From assembly GCF_024614185.1 (NCBI RefSeq), contig NZ_JAHTLF010000016.1, positions 1,054,001-1,118,000 on the forward strand: a stretch of 64,000 bases of DNA, given 5' to 3'. The position numbers and the translations under genes are program-made. Below, in pieces: positions 41,309 to 52,224 of the stretch; within the stretch, counting starts at the first letter, position 1; each line of letters starts with the position of its first letter. The stretch comes from Nocardioides carbamazepini. GTDB lineage: Bacteria > Actinomycetota > Actinomycetes > Propionibacteriales > Nocardioidaceae. The notes under the pieces are model-generated. The model made no database searches, was not told the origin of the DNA, and worked only from the letters and a program-made list of their open reading frames with translations.

Positions 41309-42588
41309 TGTCCGGCGGTCCCCGGTGGGACCGCCGGCGCGTCCTCCGCACCGGCGCCGCCGCCTTCGGCGGCGCCGGTGCCGGGTGGAGCGGGTCCGCC
41401 CTCGTGGCGAACGGCTCCGCCACGGCGGCACCCGCCGACGGCCGGACCCCGGTGGTCGGTCCGTCCGCGGGCGCGGAGACCGTGCCGGTCGTCGGCACCC
41501 ATCAGCCCGGTGTCGACACCGCGCCGCAGGCGCACCTGGCCCTGGTCGGCTGGAGTCTGCGTGCGGGCACGGACGGGACCGGGCTGATCCGGATGATGCG
41601 CCTGCTCAGCGACGACGCCGCCCGGCTGGCCACGGGCACCGCGGCCCTGGCCGACACCGAGCCCGAGCTGGCGGCGCATCCGGCCCGACTCACCGTCACC
41701 TTCGGCTTCGGACCGCGGGTGCTCCGTGAGCTCGTGCCCGCCGCCCGCCGGCCCGGGCTCACGGACCTGCCGCCCTTCGGCCGTGACCGGCTCGACCCGC
41801 GCTGGGGCCAGACGGACGTCGTCGCGCAGATCTGCTGTGACGACCCGACCACGCTGGCCCACGCTCGGCGGATGCTGGTCAAGGACGCCCGCACCTTCGC
41901 CGAGGTGCGCTGGATCCAGGCCGGCTTCCGCACCGCGCGCGGCACCGTCCCCGACGGCACCACCATGCGCAACCTGATGGGGCAGGTCGACGGCACGGTC
42001 AACCCGGCGCCCGCCGAGCCGGACTTCGCTCCCCTGGTCTGGGCCGAGGGCGACGGGGGCGACGGGGGGTTCGCGGGCGGCACCTTCCTCGTCGTACGAC
42101 GGATCCGGATGCAGCTCGAGAAGTGGGACCGGGTCGACCGGGTCGGCCGGGAGGTCGTGGTGGGCCGCCGCCTCGACACCGGTGCGCCGCTCACGGGGGA
42201 GCGGGAGTTCGACGAGCCCGACTTCGCCGCCACGGACCGGTTCGGCTTCCCGGTGATCGACCCGGCCAGCCACATCGCCCGGGCCCGCAGCGCCGACCCG
42301 GGCGAGCGCTTCCTGCGTCGCGCGTACAACTACACCGAGCCGGACCCGGCGCGCAGCAGCGGTGAGGACAGCGGGCTCGTCTTCCTGGCCTTCGCCGCCG
42401 ACCCGGCCCGCCAGTTCGTCCCGGTCCAGCGCCGGCTCGACCAGCTCGACCGGCTCAACGACTGGGTCGTCACCATCGGCTCGGCCGTCTACGCCGTCCC
42501 GCCCGCGGCGCCGCCGGGCGGCTACGTCGGCCAGCAGCTGCTGGAGGGCATCGAGAGCGTCACCACGGGGGAGAGTTCACCATCATGA
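41308..42588 (+). CDS. DyP-type heme peroxidase, Tat-exported
   Basis: A 426-aa peroxidase. The N-terminus WDRRRVLRTGAAAFGGAGAG is a twin-arginine signal. The DyP GXXDG motif is GQVDGTVNP near residue 228; its Asp is the distal catalytic residue. The heme region has DPASHIARARSADPGERFLRRAYNY, with the proximal His, and the C-terminal GLVFLAFAADPARQFVPVQRRLD is typical. It most resembles the EfeB-like exported class. Both ends are coupled (TGATG with PCuAC, ATGA with CopC), so the peroxidase is made with extracytoplasmic copper proteins. Confidence 0.93.
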   Translation: MSGGPRWDRRRVLRTGAAAFGGAGAGWSGSALVANGSATAAPADGRTPVVGPSAGAETVPVVGTHQPGVDTAPQAHLALVGWSLRAGTDGTGLIRMMRLLSDDAARLATGTAALADTEPELAAHPARLTVTFGFGPRVLRELVPAARRPGLTDLPPFGRDRLDPRWGQTDVVAQICCDDPTTLAHARRMLVKDARTFAEVRWIQAGFRTARGTVPDGTTMRNLMGQVDGTVNPAPAEPDFAPLVWAEGDGGDGGFAGGTFLVVRRIRMQLEKWDRVDRVGREVVVGRRLDTGAPLTGEREFDEPDFAATDRFGFPVIDPASHIARARSADPGERFLRRAYNYTEPDPARSSGEDSGLVFLAFAADPARQFVPVQRRLDQLDRLNDWVVTIGSAVYAVPPAAPPGGYVGQQLLEGIESVTTGESSPS

Positions 42589-43163
42589 GGAAGCACGCGC
42601 GGTCCGCCGCGCTGGTCGCGGCTGTGGGTACGGCGCTGGTCGCCGTCCTGGCAGCGGGCTGGAGCCTGCCCGCCGCGGCACACGCGTCGCTGGTCGGCAG
42701 CGACCCGGACGCAGGACAGCGGTTCGAGCGGCTCCCGGGTCAGGCGCAGCTCGAGTTCAGCGAGCCGATCAGCGCGCCGGCGTACGTCGTGGTCACCGCG
42801 CCTGACGGCTCCCGCGCCGACCAGGGTGAGGCCAGGATCGACGGCGGCGTGGTGACCGTCGACCTCGGGGGCGCCGCCCCCGAGGGGACCTACGGCCTGG
42901 CCTTCCGGGTCGTCTCCGAGGACGGGCACCCGGTCACCGGCCGGATCGCCTTCGTCGTGGGCGACGGACCGCTGGACGACACCCTGCCGTCGGCGCCTGC
43001 GGCCTCCACGACGCCGGACGCCGGGACCGACCGGACCCCGGCCGCGCGCGACGAGGTCGACGACGGGGGGCCGTCGCTGGGCCAGGTCCAGGTCGGCGTC
43101 GCGGTCGCCCTGTTCGCCGTCGCCGGCGGGCTGCTGCTGTGGAGCCGCCGGAGGCCGCGATGA
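42585..43163 (+). CDS. copC: CopC-domain copper resistance protein
   Basis: A 192-aa protein: signal peptide ending near AAGWSLPAAA, then the mature N-terminus HASLVGSDPDAGQRFERLPGQAQLEFSEPI. Its first His is the classical Cu(II) ligand of CopC. The domain continues to YGLAFRVVSEDGHPVTGRIAFVV with the second His/Asp site (EDGHP). A Pro/Thr/Asp-rich stalk and a C-terminal membrane helix VGVAVALFAVAGGLLLW follow. Start and stop overlap both neighbours as ATGA. Confidence 0.93.
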   Translation: MRKHARSAALVAAVGTALVAVLAAGWSLPAAAHASLVGSDPDAGQRFERLPGQAQLEFSEPISAPAYVVVTAPDGSRADQGEARIDGGVVTVDLGGAAPEGTYGLAFRVVSEDGHPVTGRIAFVVGDGPLDDTLPSAPAASTTPDAGTDRTPAARDEVDDGGPSLGQVQVGVAVALFAVAGGLLLWSRRRPR

Positions 43164-45133
43164 GCGCTCCGACGGTGCGGGAGCGCCGCCGCCTGACGCC
43201 GGTCGGCGCCGCGCTGGTCCTGGCCGCCGCGGTCGCCTTCGTGATCCTCGTGGCCGGCGGCGGCGCGCCCCAGGAGCCGATCCCCGGCCTGCCCGACCCC
43301 GGCCGGCTCACCGGATGGGGGCTGCCCGCGCTGCGGCTGGTCGCCGACGTGCTCGCGGTCGCGGTGGTCGCCGGGCTCCTCGTCGCGCCGCTCACCATGC
43401 GGCGCCCGGAGAGCGAGCTCGGCGGGACCGCCTTCCGTGCCCTGCTGCCGGTGCGCCGGCTGGCCGCCGGATGGTGCGCGGTCGCGCTCGCCCAGGTGGT
43501 GCTGACCTACTCCGACCAGTTCGCAGTCCCGGTGGGCGACATCCGGTGGCGGGAGCTGCGCGGCTTCGCCACCGGTGTCGACCAGCCCCGCGCGCTGCTG
43601 GCCCAGGCCGCGCTCCTGGCGATCCTCGCGATCGCGGCCCGTTGGGTGCTGACCGCCCGGGGCGTGCTCGTCCTCCTCGGCCTCGCGCTCGTCGCCGTCG
43701 TGCCGCCGATCCTCACCGGGCACGCGTCCTCGGCCGGCAACCACGACGCCGCGATCGTGGCGATGGTCGTGCACGTCGTCACGGCGGTGGTCTGGATCGC
43801 CGGCCTGCTGGCCCTGTGGTGGCACCTCGCGCTCGCGGCCAAGGTGCGCGACCGCGCGCTGCGCCGGTTCTCCGCACTGGCCGGCTGGTGCCTGGGGCTG
43901 ACCGCGGTCTCGGGTGTGGTGAGTGCCTGGGTGCGGCTCGAGCGGCCCGCCGACCTCCTGTCGACGTACGGCACCGGCGTGCTGATCAAGGCCGCCGTGG
44001 TGGTCGTCGTCGGCCTGATCGGCCTCACCCTGCGCCGCCGCGTGGTCGCGAGCGCGGTGCCGGACTGGGTGCTGCTGCTGCGGCTGACCGGGCTCGAGCT
44101 GCTCGTCATGGCCGTCGCCGTCGGTGCCGGCGTCGGGCTCAGCCGGACGCCGCCCCCGGCGCCGGAGGACCTCTACACCTCCCTCGCCGAGAGTCTCCTC
44201 GGCGGCCCGATGCCTCCCGCGCCGACGCTCGGCCGGCTGCTGTGGTCGTTCACCCCGTCGGGACTGGGCTTCCTCGTCGTCGGTCTCGGCGCCGCGGCGT
44301 ACCTCGTCGGGATCCGCACCCTGCGCCGCCGCGGGGACCGCTGGCCGGTCGGCCGCACGATCGCCTGGTGCTCGGGTCTCGCCGTGGTCGCCTACGCCAC
44401 GTTCGGCGGCCTCGGCAGCTACGCCGGCGTCATGTTCAGCGCCCACATGGCCGCCCACATGGCGCTCTCGATGGTCGCGCCGATCCTGCTCGTCTCCGGC
44501 CGCCCGATCCAGCTCGCGCTACGCGCGCTGCCCGGCAGCGACGTCCCCGGCGGCACCGGACCGCGCCAGCTCCTCGCCGCCGCCCTCGACTCGCGGGCGG
44601 CGCGCCTCGTGCTGCACCCGGTGACCGCCGCGGTGCTGCTCGTCGGCAGCCTGTACGTCGTCTACTTCAGCAGCCTGTTCGACGTCCTGATGCGCAACCA
44701 CCTCGGCCACCTGGCCATGGAGCTGCACTTCCTGCTGGCGGGACTGGTGTTCTTCGAGGTGCTGCTCGGAGACCGGCCCGGCGCCGGCACGTCGTACGTC
44801 GGCCGGCTGATGCTGCTCCTCGTCACGATGCCCTTCCACGCGTTCTTCTCGATCAGCGTGATGGGCTCGGAGCGGGTGATCGGCGGGGAGTACTTCCGGC
44901 TGCTCGACGTCCCCTATGTCACGAGCCTGTCCGAGGACCAGCACCTCGCGGGCGCCATGAACTGGGCTCTCGGCGAGGTCCCGATGGTGATGGTCATCGT
45001 CGTCCTCCTCATCCAGTGGTGGCGCGACGACGAGCGGGAGGCCAAGCGCCGCGACCGCGCGGCCGACCGCGACGGCGATGCGGAGCTGACGGCGTACAAC
45101 GCGATGCTGAAGCGAGCCTCCGGCCGCGACTGA
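43160..45133 (+). CDS. CopD - cytochrome oxidase assembly (CtaG) fusion membrane protein
   Basis: A 657-aa polytopic protein with two modules. Residues ~15-330 match CopD (ALRLVADVLAVAVVAGLLV, TGHASSAGNHDAAIVAMVVHVVTAVVWIAGLLALW). Residues ~370-620 match the caa3-type CtaG family (FSAHMAAHMALSMVAPILLVSGRPIQLALRALP, MELHFLLAGLVFFEVLLG, DQHLAGAMNWALGEVPM). CopD pairs with CopC in copper uptake; CtaG-type proteins assist copper insertion into oxidases. Their fusion downstream of CopC and PCuAC suggests a direct import-to-assembly route. The ATG overlaps the copC stop. The tail is charged and cytoplasmic. Confidence 0.92.
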   Translation: MSAPTVRERRRLTPVGAALVLAAAVAFVILVAGGGAPQEPIPGLPDPGRLTGWGLPALRLVADVLAVAVVAGLLVAPLTMRRPESELGGTAFRALLPVRRLAAGWCAVALAQVVLTYSDQFAVPVGDIRWRELRGFATGVDQPRALLAQAALLAILAIAARWVLTARGVLVLLGLALVAVVPPILTGHASSAGNHDAAIVAMVVHVVTAVVWIAGLLALWWHLALAAKVRDRALRRFSALAGWCLGLTAVSGVVSAWVRLERPADLLSTYGTGVLIKAAVVVVVGLIGLTLRRRVVASAVPDWVLLLRLTGLELLVMAVAVGAGVGLSRTPPPAPEDLYTSLAESLLGGPMPPAPTLGRLLWSFTPSGLGFLVVGLGAAAYLVGIRTLRRRGDRWPVGRTIAWCSGLAVVAYATFGGLGSYAGVMFSAHMAAHMALSMVAPILLVSGRPIQLALRALPGSDVPGGTGPRQLLAAALDSRAARLVLHPVTAAVLLVGSLYVVYFSSLFDVLMRNHLGHLAMELHFLLAGLVFFEVLLGDRPGAGTSYVGRLMLLLVTMPFHAFFSISVMGSERVIGGEYFRLLDVPYVTSLSEDQHLAGAMNWALGEVPMVMVIVVLLIQWWRDDEREAKRRDRAADRDGDAELTAYNAMLKRASGRD

Positions 45134-45140
45134 GATCCGC

Positions 45141-45240
45141 GACCCGTCGCAGCTTGAGCCGAGAAACGCGCCGACCCGGCGCAGATTGAATTCAATCTGC
45201 GCCGGGTCGGCGCGTTTGGGGATTCAGACTGCGCCGGGTC
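45141..45240. repeat. Four copies of a 17-bp unit: two forward, then two inverted
   Basis: Forward GACCCGTCGCAGCTTGA (45141-45157) and GACCCGGCGCAGATTGA (45173-45189) are followed by reverse complements at 45192-45208 (exact match to copy 2) and 45224-45240 (one small change near the end). The last copy overlaps the sdhB stop codon. The set fills the whole gap between the convergent copD-ctaG and sdhB genes. Confidence 0.85.
45164..45217. terminator. 54-bp perfect palindrome between convergent genes
   Basis: Arms of 27 bp meet at GAATTC without a spacer, so either strand can fold into a very long hairpin. Its A-rich start and T-rich end give AAACGCG...CGCGTTT, with a short T run on both strands. 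A bidirectional transcription terminator is the simplest reading. Confidence 0.85.
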
Positions 45241-45993
45241 AGTGGCCGTTCGCCAGCGCGGTGCGCAGGTCCTTGTTGAGCTGCGAGATCACGTCGAGCG
45301 GGATCTCCTTCGGGCAGGCCGCGGCGCACTCGCCGATGTTGGTGCAGCCGCCGAAGCCCTCGTGGTCGTGCTGGCCGACCATGTCGACCACCCGGGTCCA
45401 CCGCTCCGGCTGGCCCTGTGGCAGCTCGCCGAGGTGGGTGATCTTGGCGCCGACGAACAGCGACGCCGATCCGTTCGGGCAGGCGGCGACGCAGGCGCCG
45501 CAGCCGATGCAGGTGGCCACGTTGAAGGCGCGCATGGCCTTGTCGCGCGGCGCGGGAACCGAGTTGGCCTCGGGGGCGGAGCCGGTGTTGGCCGAGACGA
45601 AGCCGCCGGACTGGATGATCCGGTCGAAGGCGGAGCGGTCCACGACCAGGTCCTTGATGACCGGGAAGGGCTCGGCACGCCACGGCTCGATGGTGATGGT
45701 GTCGCCGTCGTTGAACGAGCGCATGTGGAGCTGGCAGGTCGTGGTGACCTCGGGGCCGTGCGCCTCGCCGTTGATCATCAGCGAGCACATGCCGCAGATG
45801 CCCTCACGACAGTCGGAGTCGAACGCGACGGGCTCCTCGCCCTTCTCGTTCAGCTGCTCGTTGAGCACGTCGAGCATCTCCAGGAAGCTCATGTCCTGCG
45901 AGATCCCCGAGACCTGGTAGGTGTGGATGCCGCCCTTGTCGTCGGGCCCGCTCTGGCGCCAGATCTTGAGGGTGAGGTTCATGTCGCCCGCGC

Positions 45994-45997
<4 letters not shown>
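45239..45997 (-). CDS. sdhB: Succinate dehydrogenase iron-sulfur subunit
   Basis: A 252-aa subunit carrying three Fe-S clusters. The [2Fe-2S] ligands are in DSDCREGICGMCSLMINGEAHGP with the later TTTCQLHM. The [4Fe-4S]/[3Fe-4S] region has CIGCGACVAACPN and CTNIGECAAACPKEIPL. I chose GTG 45997 because it overlaps the sdhA stop (GTGA) and has GAGG eight bases upstream. ATG 45982, which starts MNLTLKIWRQ as in many homologues, is a good alternative five codons later. It is the last gene of sdhCAB. Confidence 0.96.
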
Positions 45998-48039
<2,042 letters not shown>

Positions 48040-48051
48040 GGGGGGAGCTCC

Positions 48052-48768
48052 TTACTTCTCGATGATGCCGACGAGGACGGACAACGGGACCAGCGAGAAG
48101 CCGCCGGCGATCACGATCGCCACGATCCAGCCGGTCGCCCGTGCCCGGGCGCGGGAGACCGCGGAGTTGGTGAAGCCGAGTGTCTGCAGCGAGCTGAACG
48201 TGCCGTGGTGCAGGTGGAGGCCGAGGGCGACCATCGCGAGCAGGTAGACGATCGTCATCCACCAGGTGTCGAAGGTGTCGACCAGGAGGCCGTAGGGGTT
48301 GTCGCCGCCGGTCTCGCCGTTGCTGGGGTTGACCTTCACGATCGTGAAGTTGAGCAGGTGCCACACGATGAAGACCAGCAGCGTCACGCCGCCCCAGCGC
48401 ATGGTGCGCGAGGAGAGCGACGAGCCGGTGTTCTTCTTGGCGACGTACTTCACCGGCCTGGCGGCGGCGGCGCGGCGCCACAGGGCGACCGCGCACGCGA
48501 TGTGGACGATGACGGCGACGATCAGGCCGACGCGCATGATCCAGAGGAAGCCCTCGTGCGGGAGCATCGGCTCGCCGAGCTCGCGCAGGTGGTGCGCGTA
48601 CTCGTTGAACGCCTCCTCGCCGGCGAAGGCCTTGAGGTTGCCGTACATGTGCCCCAGAACGAAGCCGATGAACAGCAGGCCGCTCACGGCCATGAGGAGT
48701 TTCAGAGCGATGGTCGAACGGGCTGCACGTGAGCCCTTCACCAGTTCGGGACGCGTCGTCGTTGCCAC
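48052..48768 (-). CDS. sdhC: Succinate dehydrogenase cytochrome b subunit
   Basis: A 238-aa five-helix membrane anchor of the single-anchor, probably diheme SDH type. Candidate heme-ligand His residues are in GFVLGHMYGNLKAF, EYAHHLRELGE, AVIVHIACAVALW, VFIVWHLLNFTIV and VALGLHLHHGTFSSLQTLG. There is no separate sdhD. GTG 48768 follows a TAGCGT box by eight bases with no Shine-Dalgarno, so the operon is probably leaderless. Confidence 0.93.
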   Translation of the reverse strand: MATTTRPELVKGSRAARSTIALKLLMAVSGLLFIGFVLGHMYGNLKAFAGEEAFNEYAHHLRELGEPMLPHEGFLWIMRVGLIVAVIVHIACAVALWRRAAAARPVKYVAKKNTGSSLSSRTMRWGGVTLLVFIVWHLLNFTIVKVNPSNGETGGDNPYGLLVDTFDTWWMTIVYLLAMVALGLHLHHGTFSSLQTLGFTNSAVSRARARATGWIVAIVIAGGFSLVPLSVLVGIIEK

Positions 48769-48776
48769 AGGGGGCC

Positions 48777-48782
48777 ACGCTA
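48777..48782 (-). promoter_or_regulatory. Candidate -10 box TAGCGT for the sdhCAB operon
   Basis: On the minus strand TAGCGT lies eight bases before the sdhC GTG at 48768. No ribosome binding site intervenes and no clear -35 box was seen. Confidence 0.45.
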
Positions 48783-48933
48783 CCCCCGCTACTGACCAGT
48801 AGGTGACCGGGATCATGTGAGATACGCACGTAAGGCGACCCTTAGTGGCCGTGGTAGGGCGAGGAGCCGATCCGTCCGGCGCCATGGTGTGTCGCCGTTT
48901 GACGCCGTACCGCCAGGGCGGCACGCTGCGGGG

Positions 48934-51237
48934 ATGAGCAGGAGACGGCCGGACGCGGATCCGCAGGACGACCTGACGGTCACCCCACCGAAGCAGTACG
49001 CCGCCGGCGTACCCGCCGTGGCCCACGCGATGGAGTACGCGCTGGCCCAGGCCGGGCCGAAGCGCACGATGCTCACCCTGCTCAGCCTCAACCAGGCCGA
49101 GGGCATCGACTGCCCGGGCTGCGCCTGGCCGGACCCGAAGCACCGGCACAAGAACGAGTACTGCGAGAACGGCGCCAAGCACGTCAGCGACGAGGCGACG
49201 ACGCGGCGGGTGACGCGGGAGTTCTTCGCCGAGCACTCCGTCGCCGAGCTCGGCGCGTCGTCCGACATGTGGCTCAACCAGCAGGGCCGGCTGACCGAGC
49301 CGATGGTCAAGCGGCCCGGCGCGACCCACTACGAGCCGATCGGCTGGGACGAGGCGTTCGGCATCATGGCCGACGAGCTCAACGGCCTCGGCTCGCCCGA
49401 CGAGGCGATGTTCTACACCTCGGGCCGCCTCAACAACGAGGCCGCCTTCCTGCTGCAGCTCTTCGCCCGCGCCTACGGCACCAACAACCTGCCGGACTGC
49501 TCGAACATGTGTCACGAGTCGAGCGGCTCAGGGCTGGGGGAGACCCTCGGCGTCGGCAAGGGCAGTGTCTCCCTCGACGACATCCACGAGTCGGACCTGG
49601 TCCTCGTCGTCGGCCAGAACCCCGGCACCAACCATCCCCGGATGCTCTCGGCGCTCGAGGAGACCAAGCGCAACGGCGGCCGGGTGATCGCGGTCAACCC
49701 GCTGCCCGAGGCCGGCCTGATCCGGTTCAAGAACCCGCAGAAGCCGAGCGGGGTGGTCGGGAAGGGCACGGTCATCGCCGACCTGTTCCTCAAGATCCGG
49801 CCCGGGGGCGACCTCGCGCTCTTCCAGATGCTCAACCGGCTGCTGCTCGACGCCGAGGACGCGGCGCCCGGCACGGTGCTTGACCACGACTTCATCGCGG
49901 CCCACACCATCGGGTACGACGCCTTCGCCGCTCACACGCGCACCGTCACCTGGGAGCACGTGCTGGAGGCGACCGGCCTGACCGCCGCCGAGATCGAGGC
50001 CGTCCACCGCGAGGTGCTGGGGGCCCGGAAGGTCATCGTCTGCTGGGCGATGGGCCTGACCCAGCACCGGCACGGCGTGCCGACCATCCGCGAGATCGTC
50101 AGCTTCCTGATGCTCCGCGGCAACCTCGGCCGTCCTGGCGCGGGGGTGTGCCCGGTCCGGGGGCACAGCAACGTGCAGGGCGACCGCACCATGGGCATCT
50201 GGGAGCGGGTGCCCGACTCCTTCCTCGACGCGCTCGCCGCGGAGTTCGACTTCACGCCACCCCGCGCGCACGGCTACGACTCGGTCGCCGGGGTGCGGGC
50301 GATGCGCGACGGCAGGGCGAGCGTCTTCGTCGGTGTCGCCGGCAACTTCGTGCGCGCGATGTCCGACAGCGACGTGACCGAGGCCGCGCTGCGCAACTGC
50401 CGCCTGACCGTGCAGATCTCGACCAAGCTCAACCGCTCGCACACCGTGTGCGGCGACACCGCGCTCATCCTGCCGACCCTCGGGCGCAGCGACCGCGACG
50501 TCCAGGCCACCGGCGAGCAGTTCGTGACGGTCGAGGACTCGATGAGCGAGGTGCACCAGTCCCGCGGCCGGCTCGACCCCGCCTCGCCGCACCTGCTGAG
50601 CGAGGTCGCGATCATCGGCCGCCTGGCCCGCCGCACCCTGGGCCACGACACCCCCGGTGGCGCCATCCCGTGGGAGGACTTCGAGGCCGACTACGCCCTG
50701 GTGCGGGACCGGATCGCGCGGGTGGTGCCGGGATTCGCGGACTTCAACGCGCGGGTCGCCGCGCCCGGCGGCTTCCGGCTGCCCAACCCGGTCAACGAGG
50801 GTCGTTTCCCGACCCCGAGCGGCAAGGCGGTCTTCACCTGCAACGAGCTGGACATGATCGCCGCCCCGAAGGGTCATCTGGTGCTGCAGAGCCTGCGCTC
50901 GCACGACCAGTGGAACACGATCCCCTACGCCATGAACGACCGCTACCGCGGCATCCACGACGCGCGCCGCGTCGTCATGGTCAACCCCGACGACCTCGCC
51001 GAGCTCGGCATCGCCGACCGCGACCTGGTCGACATCGTGAGCATCTGGACCGACGGCACGGAGCGTCGCGCTGCGGGCTTCCGCGTCGTCGCCTACCCGG
51101 CCGCCCGTGGTTCGGCCGCGGCGTACTACCCCGAGACCAACGTGCTGGTGCCGCTCGACAGCGTCGCCGACATCAGCAACACGCCGACCTCGAAGGGCGT
51201 GATCGTGCGGCTGGAGCCGGTCGCCGCCCGCGTCTGA
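48934..51237 (+). CDS. FdhF/YdeP-family molybdopterin oxidoreductase
   Basis: A 767-aa protein related to formate dehydrogenase alpha subunits of the YdeP type. The Cys-containing motif GIDCPGCAWPDPKHRHKNEYCE near residue 45 replaces the usual N-terminal Fe-S ligand pattern. MFYTSGRLNNEAAFLLQLFARAYGTNN and NMCHESSGSGLGETLGVGKG (possible Mo-ligand Cys) follow, then the MPT-binding LVLVVGQNPGTNHPRM and PVRGHSNVQGDRTMGI. The C-terminal molybdopterin-binding domain has SLRSHDQWNTIPYAMNDRYRG. No electron-transfer partner or fdhD is adjacent. E. coli YdeP is linked to acid resistance; the substrate of this class is not settled. ATG 48934 is preceded by GCGGGG. Confidence 0.88.
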   Translation: MSRRRPDADPQDDLTVTPPKQYAAGVPAVAHAMEYALAQAGPKRTMLTLLSLNQAEGIDCPGCAWPDPKHRHKNEYCENGAKHVSDEATTRRVTREFFAEHSVAELGASSDMWLNQQGRLTEPMVKRPGATHYEPIGWDEAFGIMADELNGLGSPDEAMFYTSGRLNNEAAFLLQLFARAYGTNNLPDCSNMCHESSGSGLGETLGVGKGSVSLDDIHESDLVLVVGQNPGTNHPRMLSALEETKRNGGRVIAVNPLPEAGLIRFKNPQKPSGVVGKGTVIADLFLKIRPGGDLALFQMLNRLLLDAEDAAPGTVLDHDFIAAHTIGYDAFAAHTRTVTWEHVLEATGLTAAEIEAVHREVLGARKVIVCWAMGLTQHRHGVPTIREIVSFLMLRGNLGRPGAGVCPVRGHSNVQGDRTMGIWERVPDSFLDALAAEFDFTPPRAHGYDSVAGVRAMRDGRASVFVGVAGNFVRAMSDSDVTEAALRNCRLTVQISTKLNRSHTVCGDTALILPTLGRSDRDVQATGEQFVTVEDSMSEVHQSRGRLDPASPHLLSEVAIIGRLARRTLGHDTPGGAIPWEDFEADYALVRDRIARVVPGFADFNARVAAPGGFRLPNPVNEGRFPTPSGKAVFTCNELDMIAAPKGHLVLQSLRSHDQWNTIPYAMNDRYRGIHDARRVVMVNPDDLAELGIADRDLVDIVSIWTDGTERRAAGFRVVAYPAARGSAAAYYPETNVLVPLDSVADISNTPTSKGVIVRLEPVAARV

Positions 51238-51252
51238 GGAGAGCGGTGCGGC

Positions 51253-52224
51253 TCAGCGGGACGCGTCGTCGAGCAGCCGCTGGAGCGCTTCGGTGCTGCG
51301 CGGCCGCTCGGTCGCGAGCGCGGTGGCCAGCAGGAGCCGGGCCTTCTGCGGGGTGAGCTCCCGGGCGCACAGGAGGGGGCCTGTCGTCGCCGCGACCGAG
51401 CCGTACGGCGTGCGCTGGGCCTGGCACACGACGACGCCGGCAGCCGCCGCGTCCTCGAGGGCACGTCGCTCCGCGCCGGTCGGGAAGCCCGCGCCCGTGC
51501 CGGCGGAGACGACTGCCCGCGCGCCGCGGTCGACGGCGGAGCGCACGGCCGCACCGTCGGCTCCGAGGTAGGACGTGACGATCTCGACCGGAGCCAGCCC
51601 GGCCGGGACGGGCACGTCGCGCAGCGGTCCGGGCCGGCCCGCGCGGTGCCACCGGGTCACTCCCGCGCGGACGTCGGCGACCGGCGTCGCGCTCGCCCGG
51701 AAGGAGTCGAGCCGGGAGCTGTGGCTCTTCATCACCTCGGCAGGATGCAGGACGGCGCCGTCGGAGACCACGAGCACGCCGTGCTCGCTGGCCTCGACGC
51801 TGCGCGCGACGGCCAGGGCGTCGACGAGGTTGGGCAGCGCGTCGCTGCCGACCGCGGTCGGGGGTCGCATCGCCGCGGACACGACGACGGGGACGGGGGC
51901 GCCGAGCAGCCAGGCCAGGAAGGCGACCTCCTCGAGGCCGTTGGACCCCAGCGTGAGCACCACACCGGTCGCCGCTGCCGGGTCGAGAGCGCGCAGGCGG
52001 CGTACCAGGGCGAGCAGGTCCTCCGGTGCAAGATCGTGGCTGGGACGGGAGGCGACGGCCTCGACGGTGACCGGTCCGACCAGGGAGCGGACCGGGTCGA
52101 GCACCTCCTCGGGAGTCAGCGACCGCCCGGTCTGCCAGTACCGGTCGACGTCCAGCGGGTCGTGACCCCGGGCCTGCAACGTGCCCCCGAGGCTGAGCCA
52201 GTGGACCGGCAGGTCGGTGCTCAC
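51253..52224 (-). CDS. Asparaginase-like amidohydrolase with altered second active-site motif
   Basis: A 323-aa protein of the asparaginase I/II fold. The nucleophile Thr15 is in WLSLGGTLQARG. In the second motif the usual VTHGTDTLEET is LTLGSNGLEEV, so Thr-Asp is Ser94-Asn95. The catalytic Lys is kept (PAEVMKSHSSRLDSF, Lys166). In E. coli asparaginase II that Asp contacts the substrate alpha-amino group. Its loss suggests an amide lacking this group; maleamate would fit the neighbouring maleate isomerase (inference). GTG 52224 overlaps the upstream hydrolase stop (GTGA). It is the last gene of a three-gene operon. Confidence 0.83.
   Translation of the reverse strand: MSTDLPVHWLSLGGTLQARGHDPLDVDRYWQTGRSLTPEEVLDPVRSLVGPVTVEAVASRPSHDLAPEDLLALVRRLRALDPAAATGVVLTLGSNGLEEVAFLAWLLGAPVPVVVSAAMRPPTAVGSDALPNLVDALAVARSVEASEHGVLVVSDGAVLHPAEVMKSHSSRLDSFRASATPVADVRAGVTRWHRAGRPGPLRDVPVPAGLAPVEIVTSYLGADGAAVRSAVDRGARAVVSAGTGAGFPTGAERRALEDAAAAGVVVCQAQRTPYGSVAATTGPLLCARELTPQKARLLLATALATERPRSTEALQRLLDDASR

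Noticed and set aside
38147..41431. Minus-strand open frame across trpS end, YihY and the copper operon
   Set aside because: It spans several well-supported plus-strand genes and has an Arg/Gly-rich non-protein-like composition.
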